In this document: in pieces, positions 37,908-46,526 of the stretch | Position numbering within the stretch: position 1 is the first letter of the stretch | Layout: each line of letters begins with the position of its first letter | Assembly (NCBI RefSeq): GCF_030758955.1 | Contig: NZ_CP132360.1 | Coordinates: forward strand, 812,905 to 876,904 | Length of the DNA stretch: 64,000 nucleotides | Origin: Agrococcus beijingensis | Lineage (GTDB): Bacteria > Actinomycetota > Actinomycetes > Actinomycetales > Microbacteriaceae | Direction: 5' to 3' | The notes under the pieces: model-generated | Databases searched by the model: none | Told to the model about the DNA's origin: nothing | The model's input: only the letters and a program-made list of their open reading frames with translations | Translations under genes and position numbers: made by a program

Positions 37908-39351
37908 TCCTCGTGGATTCCTGAAGGTGACGGAGCGCGAGCTCCCCAAGAAGCGTCCCGTGCCGGTGCGCATCCTCGACTGGCGCGAGATCGGCGAGCC
38001 GGGCGACAAGGCCGTGCTCCGGAGGCAGGCCGGCCGCTGCATGGACTGCGGTGTGCCCTTCTGCCACCAGGGCTGCCCGCTCGGCAACCTCATCCCCGAG
38101 TTCAACGACCTCACCTGGAAGGGCGAGGGGCGGGCGGCGAGCGACCGCCTGCACGCGACGAACAACTTCCCCGAGCTCACCGGGCGGCTCTGCCCGGCGC
38201 CCTGCGAGTCGTCGTGCGTGCTCGGCATCAACCAGCCGGCGGTGACGATCAAGTCGGTCGAGCAGTCGATCGCCGACGACGCGTTCGCCAATGGCTGGAC
38301 CGAGCCCCACCCGCCGGCCCGCCTCACAGGCAAGACGGTCGCGGTGGTCGGGTCGGGCCCGGCGGGCCTCGCGGCCGCGCAGCAGCTCACGCGCGCCGGC
38401 CACACCGTGGTCGTCTACGAGCGCGACGACCGCATCGGCGGCCTGGTGCGCTACGGCATCCCCGACTTCAAGCTCGAGAAGCAGCGCATCGACGCGCGCC
38501 TGGCGCAGATGCAGGCCGAGGGCACGCGCTTCCGCGCCGGCATGGAGGTCGGCCGCGACATCACCTGGGAGCAGCTGCGCGACCGCTTCGACGCGATCGT
38601 CGTCGCCACCGGCGCCCCGGAGGCGCGCGAGCTCGAGATCCCGGGCCGCGAGCTCGACGGCGTGCACCTGGCGATGGAGTACCTGGTGCAGCAGAACCGG
38701 GCGGTCGCGGGCACCCTGCCCGCCAACCAGATCAGCGCCCAGGGCAAGCACGTGGTGGTGCTCGGCGGCGGCGACACCGGCGCCGACTGCATCGGCACCG
38801 CGCACCGCCAGGGGGCGCTGTCGGTGACCAACCTGGCGATCGGCGTGCAGCCGCCGTCGGAGCGCCCCGAGCACCAGCCCTGGCCCGTGCACCCGAACGT
38901 CTTCGAGGTGCAGACGAGCCACGAGGAGGGCGGCGACCGCAAGTACCTCGTCTCCACCGTCGCGCTGCTCGCGAACGGCGCCGGCGAGGTGCGCGCCCTG
39001 CAGGTCGCCGACACCGAGATCGTCGACGGCGTGCGCCGACCTGCGGCCGGCACCGAGCGCGAGATCCCCGCCGACCTGGTGCTGCTGGCGCTGGGCTTCA
39101 CGGGGGCGGATGCGTCGATCGGCCAGGCGCTCGAGGTCCCGTTCGAGCGCGGCCTGCCGCAGCGGCGGCCCGACTTCTCGACCGAGCAGCCGGGCGTCTT
39201 CGTCGCCGGCGACGCCGGTCGCGGCGCCTCGCTCATCGTGTGGGCGATCGCGGAGGGCCGCGCCGCGGCCGCTGCCGTCGACGCCTACCTCGAGGGCGAG
39301 ACCTCGCTGCCGTCGCCGGTGCGCGCCACCGACCGGCCCTTCGCCGCGTAG
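37900..39351 (+). CDS. gltD: glutamate synthase small subunit
   Basis: A 483-residue FAD/NADPH subunit feeding electrons to GltB. N-terminal 4Fe-4S cysteine motifs are in CMDCGVPFCHQGCPLGNLIP and CPAPCESSCVLGINQPAVTI; the FAD fold is KTVAVVGSGPAGLAAAQQL, the NADPH fold VVVLGGGDTGADCIGTAHRQ, and the C-terminal FAD motif PGVFVAGDAGRGASLIVWAI. GTG 37900 lies within the gltB reading frame, so the subunits are translationally coupled. Confidence 0.95.
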
Positions 39352-39423
39352 AGCCACGCCCCCTCCTCGCGGGTGTCTGCGAGGATGGGGGTGCCCGCGC
39401 CGTTGCACCCAGGCGGCACGAAC

Positions 39424-39444
39424 ATGGAAGCGAGCAATCGATGA
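39424..39444 (+). CDS. possible six-codon upstream ORF before pyk
   Basis: ATG GAA GCG AGC AAT CGA TGA encodes MEASNR; its stop overlaps the pyk ATG (ATGA). An AGGCGG sits about ten bases before the ATG. Such a minimal ORF could couple or regulate pyk translation, or may be chance. Confidence 0.3.
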   Translation: MEASNR

Positions 39445-40934
39445 GACGAGCCAAGATCGTCGCGACGTTCGGGCCGGCACTCGCCGGCTATGAGATGACC
39501 AGGGCCGCGATCGCGGCCGGCATCAACGTCGCACGCATGAACCTCAGCCACGGAGACCGCAGCGTTCACGAGGAGGTGTACGCGAACATCCGCCGGGCCT
39601 CCGACGAGCTCGGCAAGCCGGTCGGCATCCTGGTCGACCTGCAGGGCCCGAAGATTCGGCTCGGCAAGCTCGCGAACGGCCCTCACGAGCTCGTCGAGGG
39701 GGCGCGCTTCACGATCACCACCGATGACATCGAGGGCGACGGCGAGCGCGCCAGCACCACGTTCACGGGCCTCCCGGCCGACGTGAAGCCGGGCGACCCG
39801 CTGCTGATCGACGACGGCCGCATCACCCTGAAGGCCGTCGAGGTCACCCCGACCGACGTGATCACCGAGGTCGTCATCGGCGGGCCGGTGAGCAGCAACA
39901 AGGGCATCAACCTGCCCGGCGTGGCCGTCAACGTGCCCGCGATGAGCGAGAAGGACGAGTCCGACCTGCGCTGGGCGCTCGACCTCGGCGCCGACATCAT
40001 CGCGCTGTCGTTCGTGCGCGACGCCAAGGACATCGAGCGCGTGCACGCGATCATGGACGAGGAGGGGCGCCGCCTGCCGGTGGTCGCGAAGATCGAGAAG
40101 CCGCAGGCGGTCGAGAACCTGTCCGACATCATCGACGCGTTCGACGCGATCATGGTCGCGCGCGGCGACCTCGGCGTCGAGCTGCCGCTCGAGCAGGTGC
40201 CGCTCGTGCAGAAGCGTGCGATCGAGCTGGCCCGACGGTGGGCGAAGCCCGTCATCGTGGCGACGCAGGTGCTCGAGTCGATGATCGAGAACTCCCGCCC
40301 GACGCGCGCGGAGGCGAGCGACTGCGCCAACGCGATCCTCGACGGCGCAGATGCGGTGATGCTCTCGGGCGAGACCAGCGTCGGCAAGCACCCGATCGTC
40401 ACGATCGAGACGATGGCGCGCATCGTCGAGGCTGCGGAGGAGCAGGGCCTCGGCCGCATCCCCCCGCTCGGCACGAAGCCGCGCACGCAGGGCGGCGCAG
40501 TGACGCTCGCCGCGCTCGAGGTGGCCGACTTCGTCGACGCCGCCGCGATCGTGGTGTTCACCGAATCGGGCGACTCGGCACGCCGCATGTCGCGGCTGCG
40601 CTCGAAGATCCCGATGTTCGGCTTCACGCCCGACCCCGAGGTCGAGTGCCGCATGCAGATGGTGTGGGGCATGAACACCCACCTCGTCGACCGCGTCACG
40701 CACACCGACGAGATGATCGCGCAGGTCGACGACGTGCTGATCGGCAAGAAGCTGGTGCCCGTCGGCAAGAAGGTGGTCGTGATCTCGGGCATGCCGCCCG
40801 GCACGTCCGGCTCGACGAACGACCTGCGCATCCACACGGTGGGCGACGTGCACGCCGAGGCGGTGCCGGCGTACCACGGCCTGCGCCGCATCCAGGTGCC
40901 GCACCCGTCGGCGCCGCACCCCGCTGACGCCTAG
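39441..40934 (+). CDS. pyk: pyruvate kinase
   Basis: A 497-residue glycolytic enzyme making pyruvate and ATP from PEP and ADP. Motifs: MRRAKIVATFGPALAGYEMT, ARMNLSHGDRSVHEEVYANI, VDLQGPKIRLGKLANG, PVVAKIEKPQAVENLSDI with the catalytic Lys, MVARGDLGVELPLEQVPLVQ and the allosteric C-terminal domain from about residue 350. A P in TFGPALAGY replaces the usual Thr-Ser of the ATSGP-type start. GGAAGCGAG precedes ATG 39441 at 8-12 bases. The upstream six-codon ORF overlaps the start. Confidence 0.95.
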   Translation: MRRAKIVATFGPALAGYEMTRAAIAAGINVARMNLSHGDRSVHEEVYANIRRASDELGKPVGILVDLQGPKIRLGKLANGPHELVEGARFTITTDDIEGDGERASTTFTGLPADVKPGDPLLIDDGRITLKAVEVTPTDVITEVVIGGPVSSNKGINLPGVAVNVPAMSEKDESDLRWALDLGADIIALSFVRDAKDIERVHAIMDEEGRRLPVVAKIEKPQAVENLSDIIDAFDAIMVARGDLGVELPLEQVPLVQKRAIELARRWAKPVIVATQVLESMIENSRPTRAEASDCANAILDGADAVMLSGETSVGKHPIVTIETMARIVEAAEEQGLGRIPPLGTKPRTQGGAVTLAALEVADFVDAAAIVVFTESGDSARRMSRLRSKIPMFGFTPDPEVECRMQMVWGMNTHLVDRVTHTDEMIAQVDDVLIGKKLVPVGKKVVVISGMPPGTSGSTNDLRIHTVGDVHAEAVPAYHGLRRIQVPHPSAPHPADA

Positions 40935-40950
40935 TCCCGGCGTCACGACG

Positions 40951-40986
40951 ACGACGGCCCGTCCTCTTCCGAGGGCGGGCCGTCGT
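40951..40986 (+). terminator. pyk terminator hairpin
   Basis: ACGACGGCCCG (40951-40961) pairs with CGGGCCGTCGT (40976-40986), with inner CCTC-TTCC-GAGG pairing; a continuous stem of about 15 pairs. Confidence 0.85.
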
Positions 40987-40990
40987 GCTG

Positions 40991-41072
40991 TACCGGTGAT
41001 GGGACTCGAACCCACACTCCTCGCGGAAGCGCAGTTTGAGTGCGCCGCGTCTGCCAATTCCGCCACACCGGC
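40991..41072 (-). tRNA. tRNA-Leu, anticodon CAA
   Basis: An 82-base type II tRNA. D arm with GAATTGGCAGA loop, anticodon stem GCGCA/TGCGC with loop CTCAAAC (anticodon CAA, decoding UUG), a 13-base variable arm and T loop TTCGAGT. The acceptor stem pairs GCCGGTG with CACCGGT, giving a G1-U72 wobble, with A73 as discriminator; CCA is not encoded. UUG is a very rare codon in this GC-rich genome. It lies between pyk and the ANTAR regulator, reading against both. Confidence 0.93.
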
Positions 41073-41107
41073 TCGGGCCGCGGACCGAGGTCCGGTCGAC
41101 CGAAGAC

Positions 41108-41113
41108 TAGGCT
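41108..41113 (+). promoter_or_regulatory. -10-like TAGGCT, leaderless start
   Basis: TAGGCT is seven bases (AGTGGTC) before ATG 41121. Confidence 0.55.
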
Positions 41114-41120
41114 AGTGGTC

Positions 41121-41762
41121 ATGACCGATGATCTCTTCGCTGAGCCCATGACCGACACGGCTCCTGCCGAGAGCACCACCAGGGCGCGCACCGTGCTGGT
41201 CGCCGAGGACGAGTCGCTCATCCGCCTCGACATCGTCGAGACGCTGCAGGCGGCGGGCTACGACGTGATCGGCGAGGCCGGCGACGGCGAGCGCGCCGTC
41301 GAGCTGGCGACCGAGCTCGTGCCCGACCTGATCGTCATGGACGTCAAGATGCCCAAGATGGACGGCATCACCGCAGCCGAGAAGATCGGTGCCCTGAAGC
41401 TGGCGCCCGTCGTGCTGCTGACGGCGTTCAGCCAGAAGGAGCTCGTGGAGCGCGCCGGCGAGGCGGGCGCCATGGCCTACGTGGTCAAGCCCTTCACGCA
41501 GAACGACCTGCTGCCGGCGATCGAGATCGCCCTGGCGCGCTGGGATCAGATCCGCGCGCTCGAGTCGGAGGTCGGCGACCTCGTCGAGCGCTTCGAGACG
41601 CGCAAGCTCGTCGACCGCGCGAAGGGCCTGCTGAACCAGCGCATGGGCCTCGCCGAGCCCGAGGCGTTCCGCTGGATCCAGAAGGCCTCGATGGACCGTC
41701 GCCTCACGATGGCCGAGGTCGCGCAGGCCGTCATCGAGCAGCTCGACCCCAAGAAGAAGTAG
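41121..41762 (+). CDS. ANTAR-domain response regulator (PdtaR-like)
   Basis: A 213-residue RNA-binding response regulator. The receiver domain (about residues 23-140) has TVLVAEDESLIRLDIVETLQ, the phospho-Asp in LIVMDVKMPKMDGITAAEKI and YVVKPFTQNDL; a coiled linker is followed by the ANTAR domain (about 155-208, ETRKLVDRAKGLLNQRMGLA, PEAFRWIQKASMDRRLTM). ANTAR domains bind paired hexaloop RNA hairpins to cause antitermination. This matches mycobacterial PdtaR, which occupies the same pyk-polA neighbourhood in actinobacteria. Its stop lies eight bases before the first repeat array. Confidence 0.9.
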   Translation: MTDDLFAEPMTDTAPAESTTRARTVLVAEDESLIRLDIVETLQAAGYDVIGEAGDGERAVELATELVPDLIVMDVKMPKMDGITAAEKIGALKLAPVVLLTAFSQKELVERAGEAGAMAYVVKPFTQNDLLPAIEIALARWDQIRALESEVGDLVERFETRKLVDRAKGLLNQRMGLAEPEAFRWIQKASMDRRLTMAEVAQAVIEQLDPKKK

Positions 41763-41770
41763 CCCCCGCC

Positions 41771-42060
41771 TGAGTGGCGCCTCCCGCACCTGACTGGCGC
41801 CTCCCGCACCTGAGTGGCGCCTCCCGCACCTGAGTGGCGCCTCCCGCACCTGAGTGGCGCCTCCCGCACCTGAGTGGCGCCTCCCGCACCTGAGTGGCGC
41901 CTCCCGCACCTGAGTGGCGCCTCCCGCACCTGAGTGGCGCCTCCCGCACCTGAGTGGCGCCTCCCGCACCTGAGTGGCGCCTCCCGCACCTGACTGGCGC
42001 CTCCCGCAGGTGAGTGGCGGCTCCCGCAGGTGAGTGGTGGCTCCCGCAGGTGAGTGGGTG
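41771..42060. repeat. 20-bp tandem array A (inverted relative to array B)
   Basis: Fourteen complete 20-base units of consensus TGAGTGGCGCCTCCCGCACC (41771-42050) plus a partial unit. Units at 41791 and 41991 read TGACTGGC instead of TGAGTGGC; the last three, nearest the DUF559-like gene, end in CAGG and are more diverged (GGCGG, GGTGG). Each unit contains the palindrome GGCGCC. No spacers, so not CRISPR. It begins eight bases after the ANTAR regulator stop. Confidence 0.95.
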
Positions 42061-42142
42061 AGCGACACGTCTCGGCGCCTGACGAGCGGTTCTCCACAGC
42101 AACGCCCTTCTCGACGGCCACATCCCGGCAACATCGCCGACG

Positions 42143-43033
42143 ATGCCGCGCATGGATTCACCACACGGCTTCACCGTCCGCGCTGGCCTCGACCGCGGGT
42201 ACACCGCTTCGGAGCTCCGCTCCATGGCCTTCACCTCGCCGGCTCGCGGGGCGCGCATCACGGCAGCCATCGGCGACCGGGCGCAGGCGCTCCTCGAAGC
42301 GGTCTGCGTCCTCGCCATGGACGACCAGTTCTTCTCGCACTCCACTGCGGCGCGCATCCATGGCATGCCCTTGCCCGCGCGCCTCGAGACCGAAGGGCGG
42401 GTCCACCTCGCATCGCCGACCGGCCGCGCACGCATGCAACGCCCGGGCGTCGTGGGCCACCGCCTCAAGTCCCAGACCGTCGTGGTCGACGGCCTGCTGG
42501 TCGAAGCCCGCGCAGACACGTTCGTGCACCTCTCGGCGATGCTGACGGTCGAGGAGCTCGTCACGATCGGCGACTGGCTCGTGTCGCCCAAGCGTCGGGC
42601 GCCGCTGTCGGTCGACGACCTGACGGATGCGCTGCGGCGCTACAACGGGGCACGCGGGCTTCACCGCGCGAGGCGTGCGCTGGCACTGGTCAGGGTCGGC
42701 TCGGAGTCGCCGCGGGAGACGCTGGTGCGGCTGCTCGTCATCGGCTCGCTGCCCGAGCCGACGCTGCAGCACGAGGTCTTCGACGAATCGGGGACCTTCG
42801 TCGCGCGGCTCGACCTGAGTTGGCCGAAGCTCAAGCTCGGCGTGGAGTACGACGGCGAGCACCACACCGAGCCGGCGCAACGAGCGCGGGATCAGGTTCG
42901 GCTCGAGCGACTTCGTGCCCTGGGCTGGCACATCATCACGGTCACCAAGCACGATCTGGAGGACGGCGGCGAGCGACTGCTCGCAGAGATCGTGGCCGGG
43001 CACCGTCGCTACACCTCGTGGACCGCCGCCTGA
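42143..43033 (+). CDS. DUF559-like (PD-(D/E)XK/Vsr-fold) protein between repeat arrays
   Basis: A 296-residue protein with two parts. The N-terminal half ([39 protein letters not shown]) resembles the AbiEi/winged-helix-like front part seen in many actinobacterial DUF559 proteins. The C-terminal part has the nuclease-like core: FVARLDLSWPKLKLGVEYDG, then EHHTEPAQRARDQVRLERLR, then ALGWHIITVTKHDLEDGGER; candidate metal ligands are the Asp in RLDLSW, and Glu and Asp in VEYDGEHH. The start is uncertain: ATG 42143 or 42152, without a clear ribosome binding site. It is bracketed by inverted 20-bp arrays. Function unknown; DNA cleavage or repair-type activity is inference. Confidence 0.75.
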   Translation: MPRMDSPHGFTVRAGLDRGYTASELRSMAFTSPARGARITAAIGDRAQALLEAVCVLAMDDQFFSHSTAARIHGMPLPARLETEGRVHLASPTGRARMQRPGVVGHRLKSQTVVVDGLLVEARADTFVHLSAMLTVEELVTIGDWLVSPKRRAPLSVDDLTDALRRYNGARGLHRARRALALVRVGSESPRETLVRLLVIGSLPEPTLQHEVFDESGTFVARLDLSWPKLKLGVEYDGEHHTEPAQRARDQVRLERLRALGWHIITVTKHDLEDGGERLLAEIVAGHRRYTSWTAA

Positions 43034-43050
43034 GCCAGGTCGACTCTTGC

Positions 43051-43350
43051 GGCGGGAGGCGCCGCTCAGACGCGGGAGGCGCCAGTCAGGTGCGGCAGGC
43101 GCCAGTCAGGTGCGGGAGGCGCCAGTCAGGGGCCGGAGGCGCCAGTCAGGTGCGGGAGGCGCCAGTCAGGGGCCGGAGGCGCCAGTCAGGTGCGGGAGGC
43201 GCCAGTCAGGGGCCGGAGGCGCCAGTCAGGTGCGGGAGGCGCCAGTCAGGGGCCGGAGGCGCCAGTCAGGTGCGGGAGGCGCCAGTCAGGGGCCGGAGGC
43301 GCCAGTCAGGTGCGGGAGGCGCCAGTCAGGTGCGGGAGGCGCCACTCAGC
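43051..43350. repeat. 20-bp tandem array B (inverted relative to array A)
   Basis: Fifteen 20-base units. From 43111 they alternate strictly between TGCGGGAGGCGCCAGTCAGG and a GGCCGGAGG variant, giving a 40-base higher-order repeat, until the last two units. The reverse complement of the array A unit differs from this unit at a single central base (CACTCAGG versus CAGTCAGG); the last unit (43331-43350) has the array A type. The array ends 10 bases before the thioesterase stop. Confidence 0.95.
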
Positions 43351-43360
43351 GGTGGGCGCG

Positions 43361-43810
43361 TCAGCGCGACTTGATGAAGTTCGTGATGCGGATGGTCGAG
43401 GCGCGGCGGCCCTCGTCGTCGGTGCAGACGACCTCGTGCACGGTCATGGACCGCCCGAGGTGGATCGCCGTGCACTCTGCCGTCACCCATCCGCTCTGGA
43501 TCGACCGCGTGTGGGTGGCGTTCAGATCGGTGCCGACCGCGTAGCGGCCCTCGCCGGCATGGATGTTGGCGCTCACCGAGCCGAGCGTCTCGGCGATCAC
43601 GCAGTACGCGCCGCCGTGCACGTAGCCGACCGGCTGCTTGTTGCCCTCCGCGGGCATGCGCGCGATCGAGTGCTCGGCCGAGAGCTTCACGAACTCGATG
43701 CCCATCCGATCGGCGAGCTGGCCGCCCGACCGCCCTGCGCGCTGCTCCGGCGAGGCACGGGTCGCGTCGTCGGGCTCGCGGGCCGCATCGGGCTCTGTGG
43801 GCAGCGTCAT
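43361..43810 (-). CDS. PaaI-family hotdog thioesterase
   Basis: A 149-residue hotdog-fold protein. The fold signature is KQPVGYVHGGAYCVIAETLG followed by SVSANIHAGEGRYAVGTDLN, with the catalytic-type residues in HGGAYCVIAE, and VTAECTAIHLGRSMTVHEVV later. Members hydrolyse acyl- or aryl-CoA thioesters; in actinobacteria this gene stands beside polA, and the substrate is usually unassigned. ACGGAG precedes ATG 43810. The stop is next to array B, so transcripts reading left would run into the repeat. Confidence 0.85.
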   Translation of the reverse strand: MTLPTEPDAAREPDDATRASPEQRAGRSGGQLADRMGIEFVKLSAEHSIARMPAEGNKQPVGYVHGGAYCVIAETLGSVSANIHAGEGRYAVGTDLNATHTRSIQSGWVTAECTAIHLGRSMTVHEVVCTDDEGRRASTIRITNFIKSR

Positions 43811-43867
43811 CGTGGCTCCGTGGGTGAGCGCACGGGGTGCGCGGCGTGGGCTGTCGGCAGCCCCGGC

Positions 43868-43873
43868 TAGGCT
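43868..43873 (+). promoter_or_regulatory. -10-like TAGGCT, leaderless start of polA
   Basis: TAGGCT is seven bases (GACTGCC) before GTG 43881. Confidence 0.55.
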
Positions 43874-43880
43874 GACTGCC

Positions 43881-46526
43881 GTGTCGGACACGAAGCCTAC
43901 CCTCATGGTCATCGACGGCCACTCCCTCGCGTTCCGGGCGTTCTTCGCCCTGCCGCTCGAGAACTTCGTCAACTCGGAGGGGCAGCACACCAATGCCATC
44001 CACGGGTTCCTGTCGATGCTCCTCAAGCTGCTGCAGGATCACAAGCCGACCCATCTCGCGGTCGCCTTCGACATCTCGCGGTTCTCCTTCCGCACCCGCG
44101 AGTACCCCGAGTACAAGGGCACGCGCGACGAGACGCCGAAGGAGTTCAAGGGGCAGGTGCCGCTGCTCGAGGAGGCGCTGCACGCCATGGGCGTGCGCAC
44201 CCTCACGAAGGAGGACTACGAGGCCGACGACATCCTCGCGACGCTCTCGGTCGAGGGCCGCAAGGCCGGCATGGACGTCTTCGTCGTCTCCGGCGACCGC
44301 GACACGATCCAGCTCGTCAACGACGACGTCACGCTGCTCTACCCGTCGGTGCGCGGCGTCTCCGAGCTCAAGCACTACACGCCGGATGCGGTGCGCGAGC
44401 GATACGGCATCGAGCCCGAGCAGTACCCCGAGATCGCGGCCCTGGTCGGCGAGACGAGCGACAACCTCGTCGGCATCGACAAGGTCGGCGAGAAGACGGC
44501 CGTGAAGTGGATCACGCAGTACGGCACGGTCGAGAACCTGCTCGCGCACGCCGACGAGATCAAGGGTGTGGTCGGCAACAACCTGCGCGAGCAGCGCGAG
44601 CGCGCCGAGCGCAACCGCCGCCTCAACAAGCTGCTCACCGACGTCGAGCTGGGCGTCGAGCCCGACGACCTGACCCGCGGGCAGGTCGACGAGGCGAAGT
44701 TGCGCGAGGTGTTCCAGCGGCTGCAGTTCCGCACGCTGCTCGATCGCGTGCTGAAGCAGGAGGGCAGCGGCGAGGCCGTCGCCGCGCTCGAGCCCGAGGT
44801 GCAGGCGCCCGCGGTGCAGAAGCTCGTCGACGAGGAGCTCGACCTCTGGCTGACGCGCGCCACGGGCACCGTCGCGGTCTCGATCGCCCCCGACGGCGTC
44901 GGCGGCATCGCGGGCTTCGGCGTCGCCACCGAGGGCGCGAGCGCCTACGTGCCCTACAAGTCGGGCACCGGTGACTACGACGGATTCGTGACCTGGCTCG
45001 CGTCGGACGCCCCGAAGGCGCTCCACGACGTGAAGGCATCCATCAAGCTGCTCGAGCGCGAGGGGCTGAGGATCGGCGGTGCGGCGCACGACACGCGCGT
45101 CGGGGCCTGGCTGCAGACGCCCACCGCGCCGCCGAAGACCTTCGAGCTCGACTGGCAGACCGAGGCGCTGCTGGGTGCGACGCTGCCGACGCCCGACCCG
45201 AACCAGCTCGTGCCCGAGATCGAGCCCGAGCAGCTCGGCACGGTCGCGTGGCTGACGGGCGAGCTCTCGCGCGCGCAGCGGCCGCGCCTCGACCCGGGCA
45301 CGCTCGGCGTGCTCGACGACATCGAGCTGCCGCTGATGCCTGCGCTCGTGCGCATGGAGCAGCAGGGCGTGCAGATGGACCGCGTGGTGCTGCAGCGCAT
45401 CCACGACCAGATGCGGGAGCAGGCCGCGGGCCACGCCGAGGCGGCCTACGCCGAGATCGGCCACGAGGTGAACCTCGGCAGCCCGAAGCAGCTGCAGACG
45501 GTGCTGTTCGAAGAGCTCGACATGCCGAAGACGCGCGCGACGAAGACCGGCTACTCGACCGACGCGCAGGCGCTGGCCGATCTGCAGGAGACGAACCCGC
45601 ATCCGTTCCTCGGGCTGCTGCTGCAGCACCGCGAGACGACGAAGCTGGCGCAGATCATCGAGAGCCTGCTGAAGGCGATCCAGGACGACGGGCGCATCCG
45701 CACCCGGTACGACCAGACCGGGTCGGCATCCGGCCGTCTGTCGTCGAACGACCCGAACCTGCAGAACATCCCGGTGCGCACCGAGGTGAGCCGCGAGATC
45801 CGCTCCGCCTTCGTGCACGGACCGGAGTTCGAGACGATGCTGACCGCCGACTACTCGCAGATCGAGATGCGCATCATGGCGCACCTCTCGGGCGACGAGG
45901 GGCTGATCGAGGCGTTCCTCTCGGGCGAGGATCTGCATCGCTTCGTGGGCAGCCGCATCTTCGGCGTCGACCCGAGCGAGGTGACGGCGCTGCAGCGCGT
46001 GAAGGTGAAGGCGATGAGCTACGGCCTCGCCTACGGGCTGAGCGCGTTCGGGCTCTCGAAGCAGCTGCGCATCTCGCAGGCTGAGGCGAAGCAGCTGATG
46101 CTCGACTACTTCCAGCGCTTCGGCGGCATCCGCGACTACCTGCGGGGCGTCGTGATGCAGGCGAAGGACGACGGCTACACGACCACGATCTTCGGCCGCC
46201 GCCGCCCGTTCCCCGACCTCACGTCGTCGAACCGCGTGCTGCGCGAGAACGCGGAGCGCCAGGCGCTGAACTCGCCCATCCAGGGCTCGGCGGCCGACAT
46301 CATCAAGCGCGCGATGATCGCCATCGACCGTCGCATCATCGACGAGGGCCTCGGCTCGCGCATGCTGCTGCAGGTGCACGACGAGCTGGTGTTCGAGGTG
46401 GCGACGGGGGAGCGCGAGGCGCTCGAGGCGATCGTGCGCGCCGAGATGGGCGGCGCCGCCGACCTGTCGGTGCCGCTCGAGGTGCAGGTGGGCGTCGGCC
46501 CCAACTGGGACGCCGCAGCGCACTGA
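43881..46526 (+). CDS. polA: DNA polymerase I
   Basis: An 881-residue protein. The 5'-nuclease domain spans about 1-300 (LMVIDGHSLAFRAFFALP; VFVVSGDRDTIQLVNDDVTL; GIDKVGEKTAVKWITQYG). The middle 3'-5' exonuclease-like domain (about 310-490) lacks the Asp/Glu motifs, as in most actinobacterial PolA, so no proofreading. The polymerase domain has TADYSQIEMRIMAHLSGDEG (motif A), RVKVKAMSYGLAYGLSAFGL (O helix) and MLLQVHDELVFEV (motif C). GTG 43881 is chosen on the TAGGCT spacing and homology start. Acts in repair and Okazaki fragment processing. Confidence 0.96.
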   Translation: MSDTKPTLMVIDGHSLAFRAFFALPLENFVNSEGQHTNAIHGFLSMLLKLLQDHKPTHLAVAFDISRFSFRTREYPEYKGTRDETPKEFKGQVPLLEEALHAMGVRTLTKEDYEADDILATLSVEGRKAGMDVFVVSGDRDTIQLVNDDVTLLYPSVRGVSELKHYTPDAVRERYGIEPEQYPEIAALVGETSDNLVGIDKVGEKTAVKWITQYGTVENLLAHADEIKGVVGNNLREQRERAERNRRLNKLLTDVELGVEPDDLTRGQVDEAKLREVFQRLQFRTLLDRVLKQEGSGEAVAALEPEVQAPAVQKLVDEELDLWLTRATGTVAVSIAPDGVGGIAGFGVATEGASAYVPYKSGTGDYDGFVTWLASDAPKALHDVKASIKLLEREGLRIGGAAHDTRVGAWLQTPTAPPKTFELDWQTEALLGATLPTPDPNQLVPEIEPEQLGTVAWLTGELSRAQRPRLDPGTLGVLDDIELPLMPALVRMEQQGVQMDRVVLQRIHDQMREQAAGHAEAAYAEIGHEVNLGSPKQLQTVLFEELDMPKTRATKTGYSTDAQALADLQETNPHPFLGLLLQHRETTKLAQIIESLLKAIQDDGRIRTRYDQTGSASGRLSSNDPNLQNIPVRTEVSREIRSAFVHGPEFETMLTADYSQIEMRIMAHLSGDEGLIEAFLSGEDLHRFVGSRIFGVDPSEVTALQRVKVKAMSYGLAYGLSAFGLSKQLRISQAEAKQLMLDYFQRFGGIRDYLRGVVMQAKDDGYTTTIFGRRRPFPDLTSSNRVLRENAERQALNSPIQGSAADIIKRAMIAIDRRIIDEGLGSRMLLQVHDELVFEVATGEREALEAIVRAEMGGAADLSVPLEVQVGVGPNWDAAAH

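Noticed and set aside
41040..41120. Longer N-terminus for the ANTAR regulator starting at 41040
   Set aside because: It would translate the tRNA-Leu gene antisense and add MRRVCQFRHTGSGRG-type sequence. The TAGGCT spacing and homology favour ATG 41121.
41112..42164. Open frames across array A encoding proteins with a 20-residue repeat
   Set aside because: A 20-bp unit read in frame repeats every 60 bases, so all frames without stops give artificial repeat proteins. No start signals or non-repeat domain support them.
41771..43350. CRISPR array interpretation of the 20-bp repeats
   Set aside because: Units are directly adjacent with no unique spacers, there are no cas genes, and the units are in two inverted blocks.
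42915..43544. Open frames through array B encoding REAPVRGRRRQSGAGGASQ-type repeats
   Set aside because: Same artefact as in array A; the frames continue antisense into the thioesterase gene.
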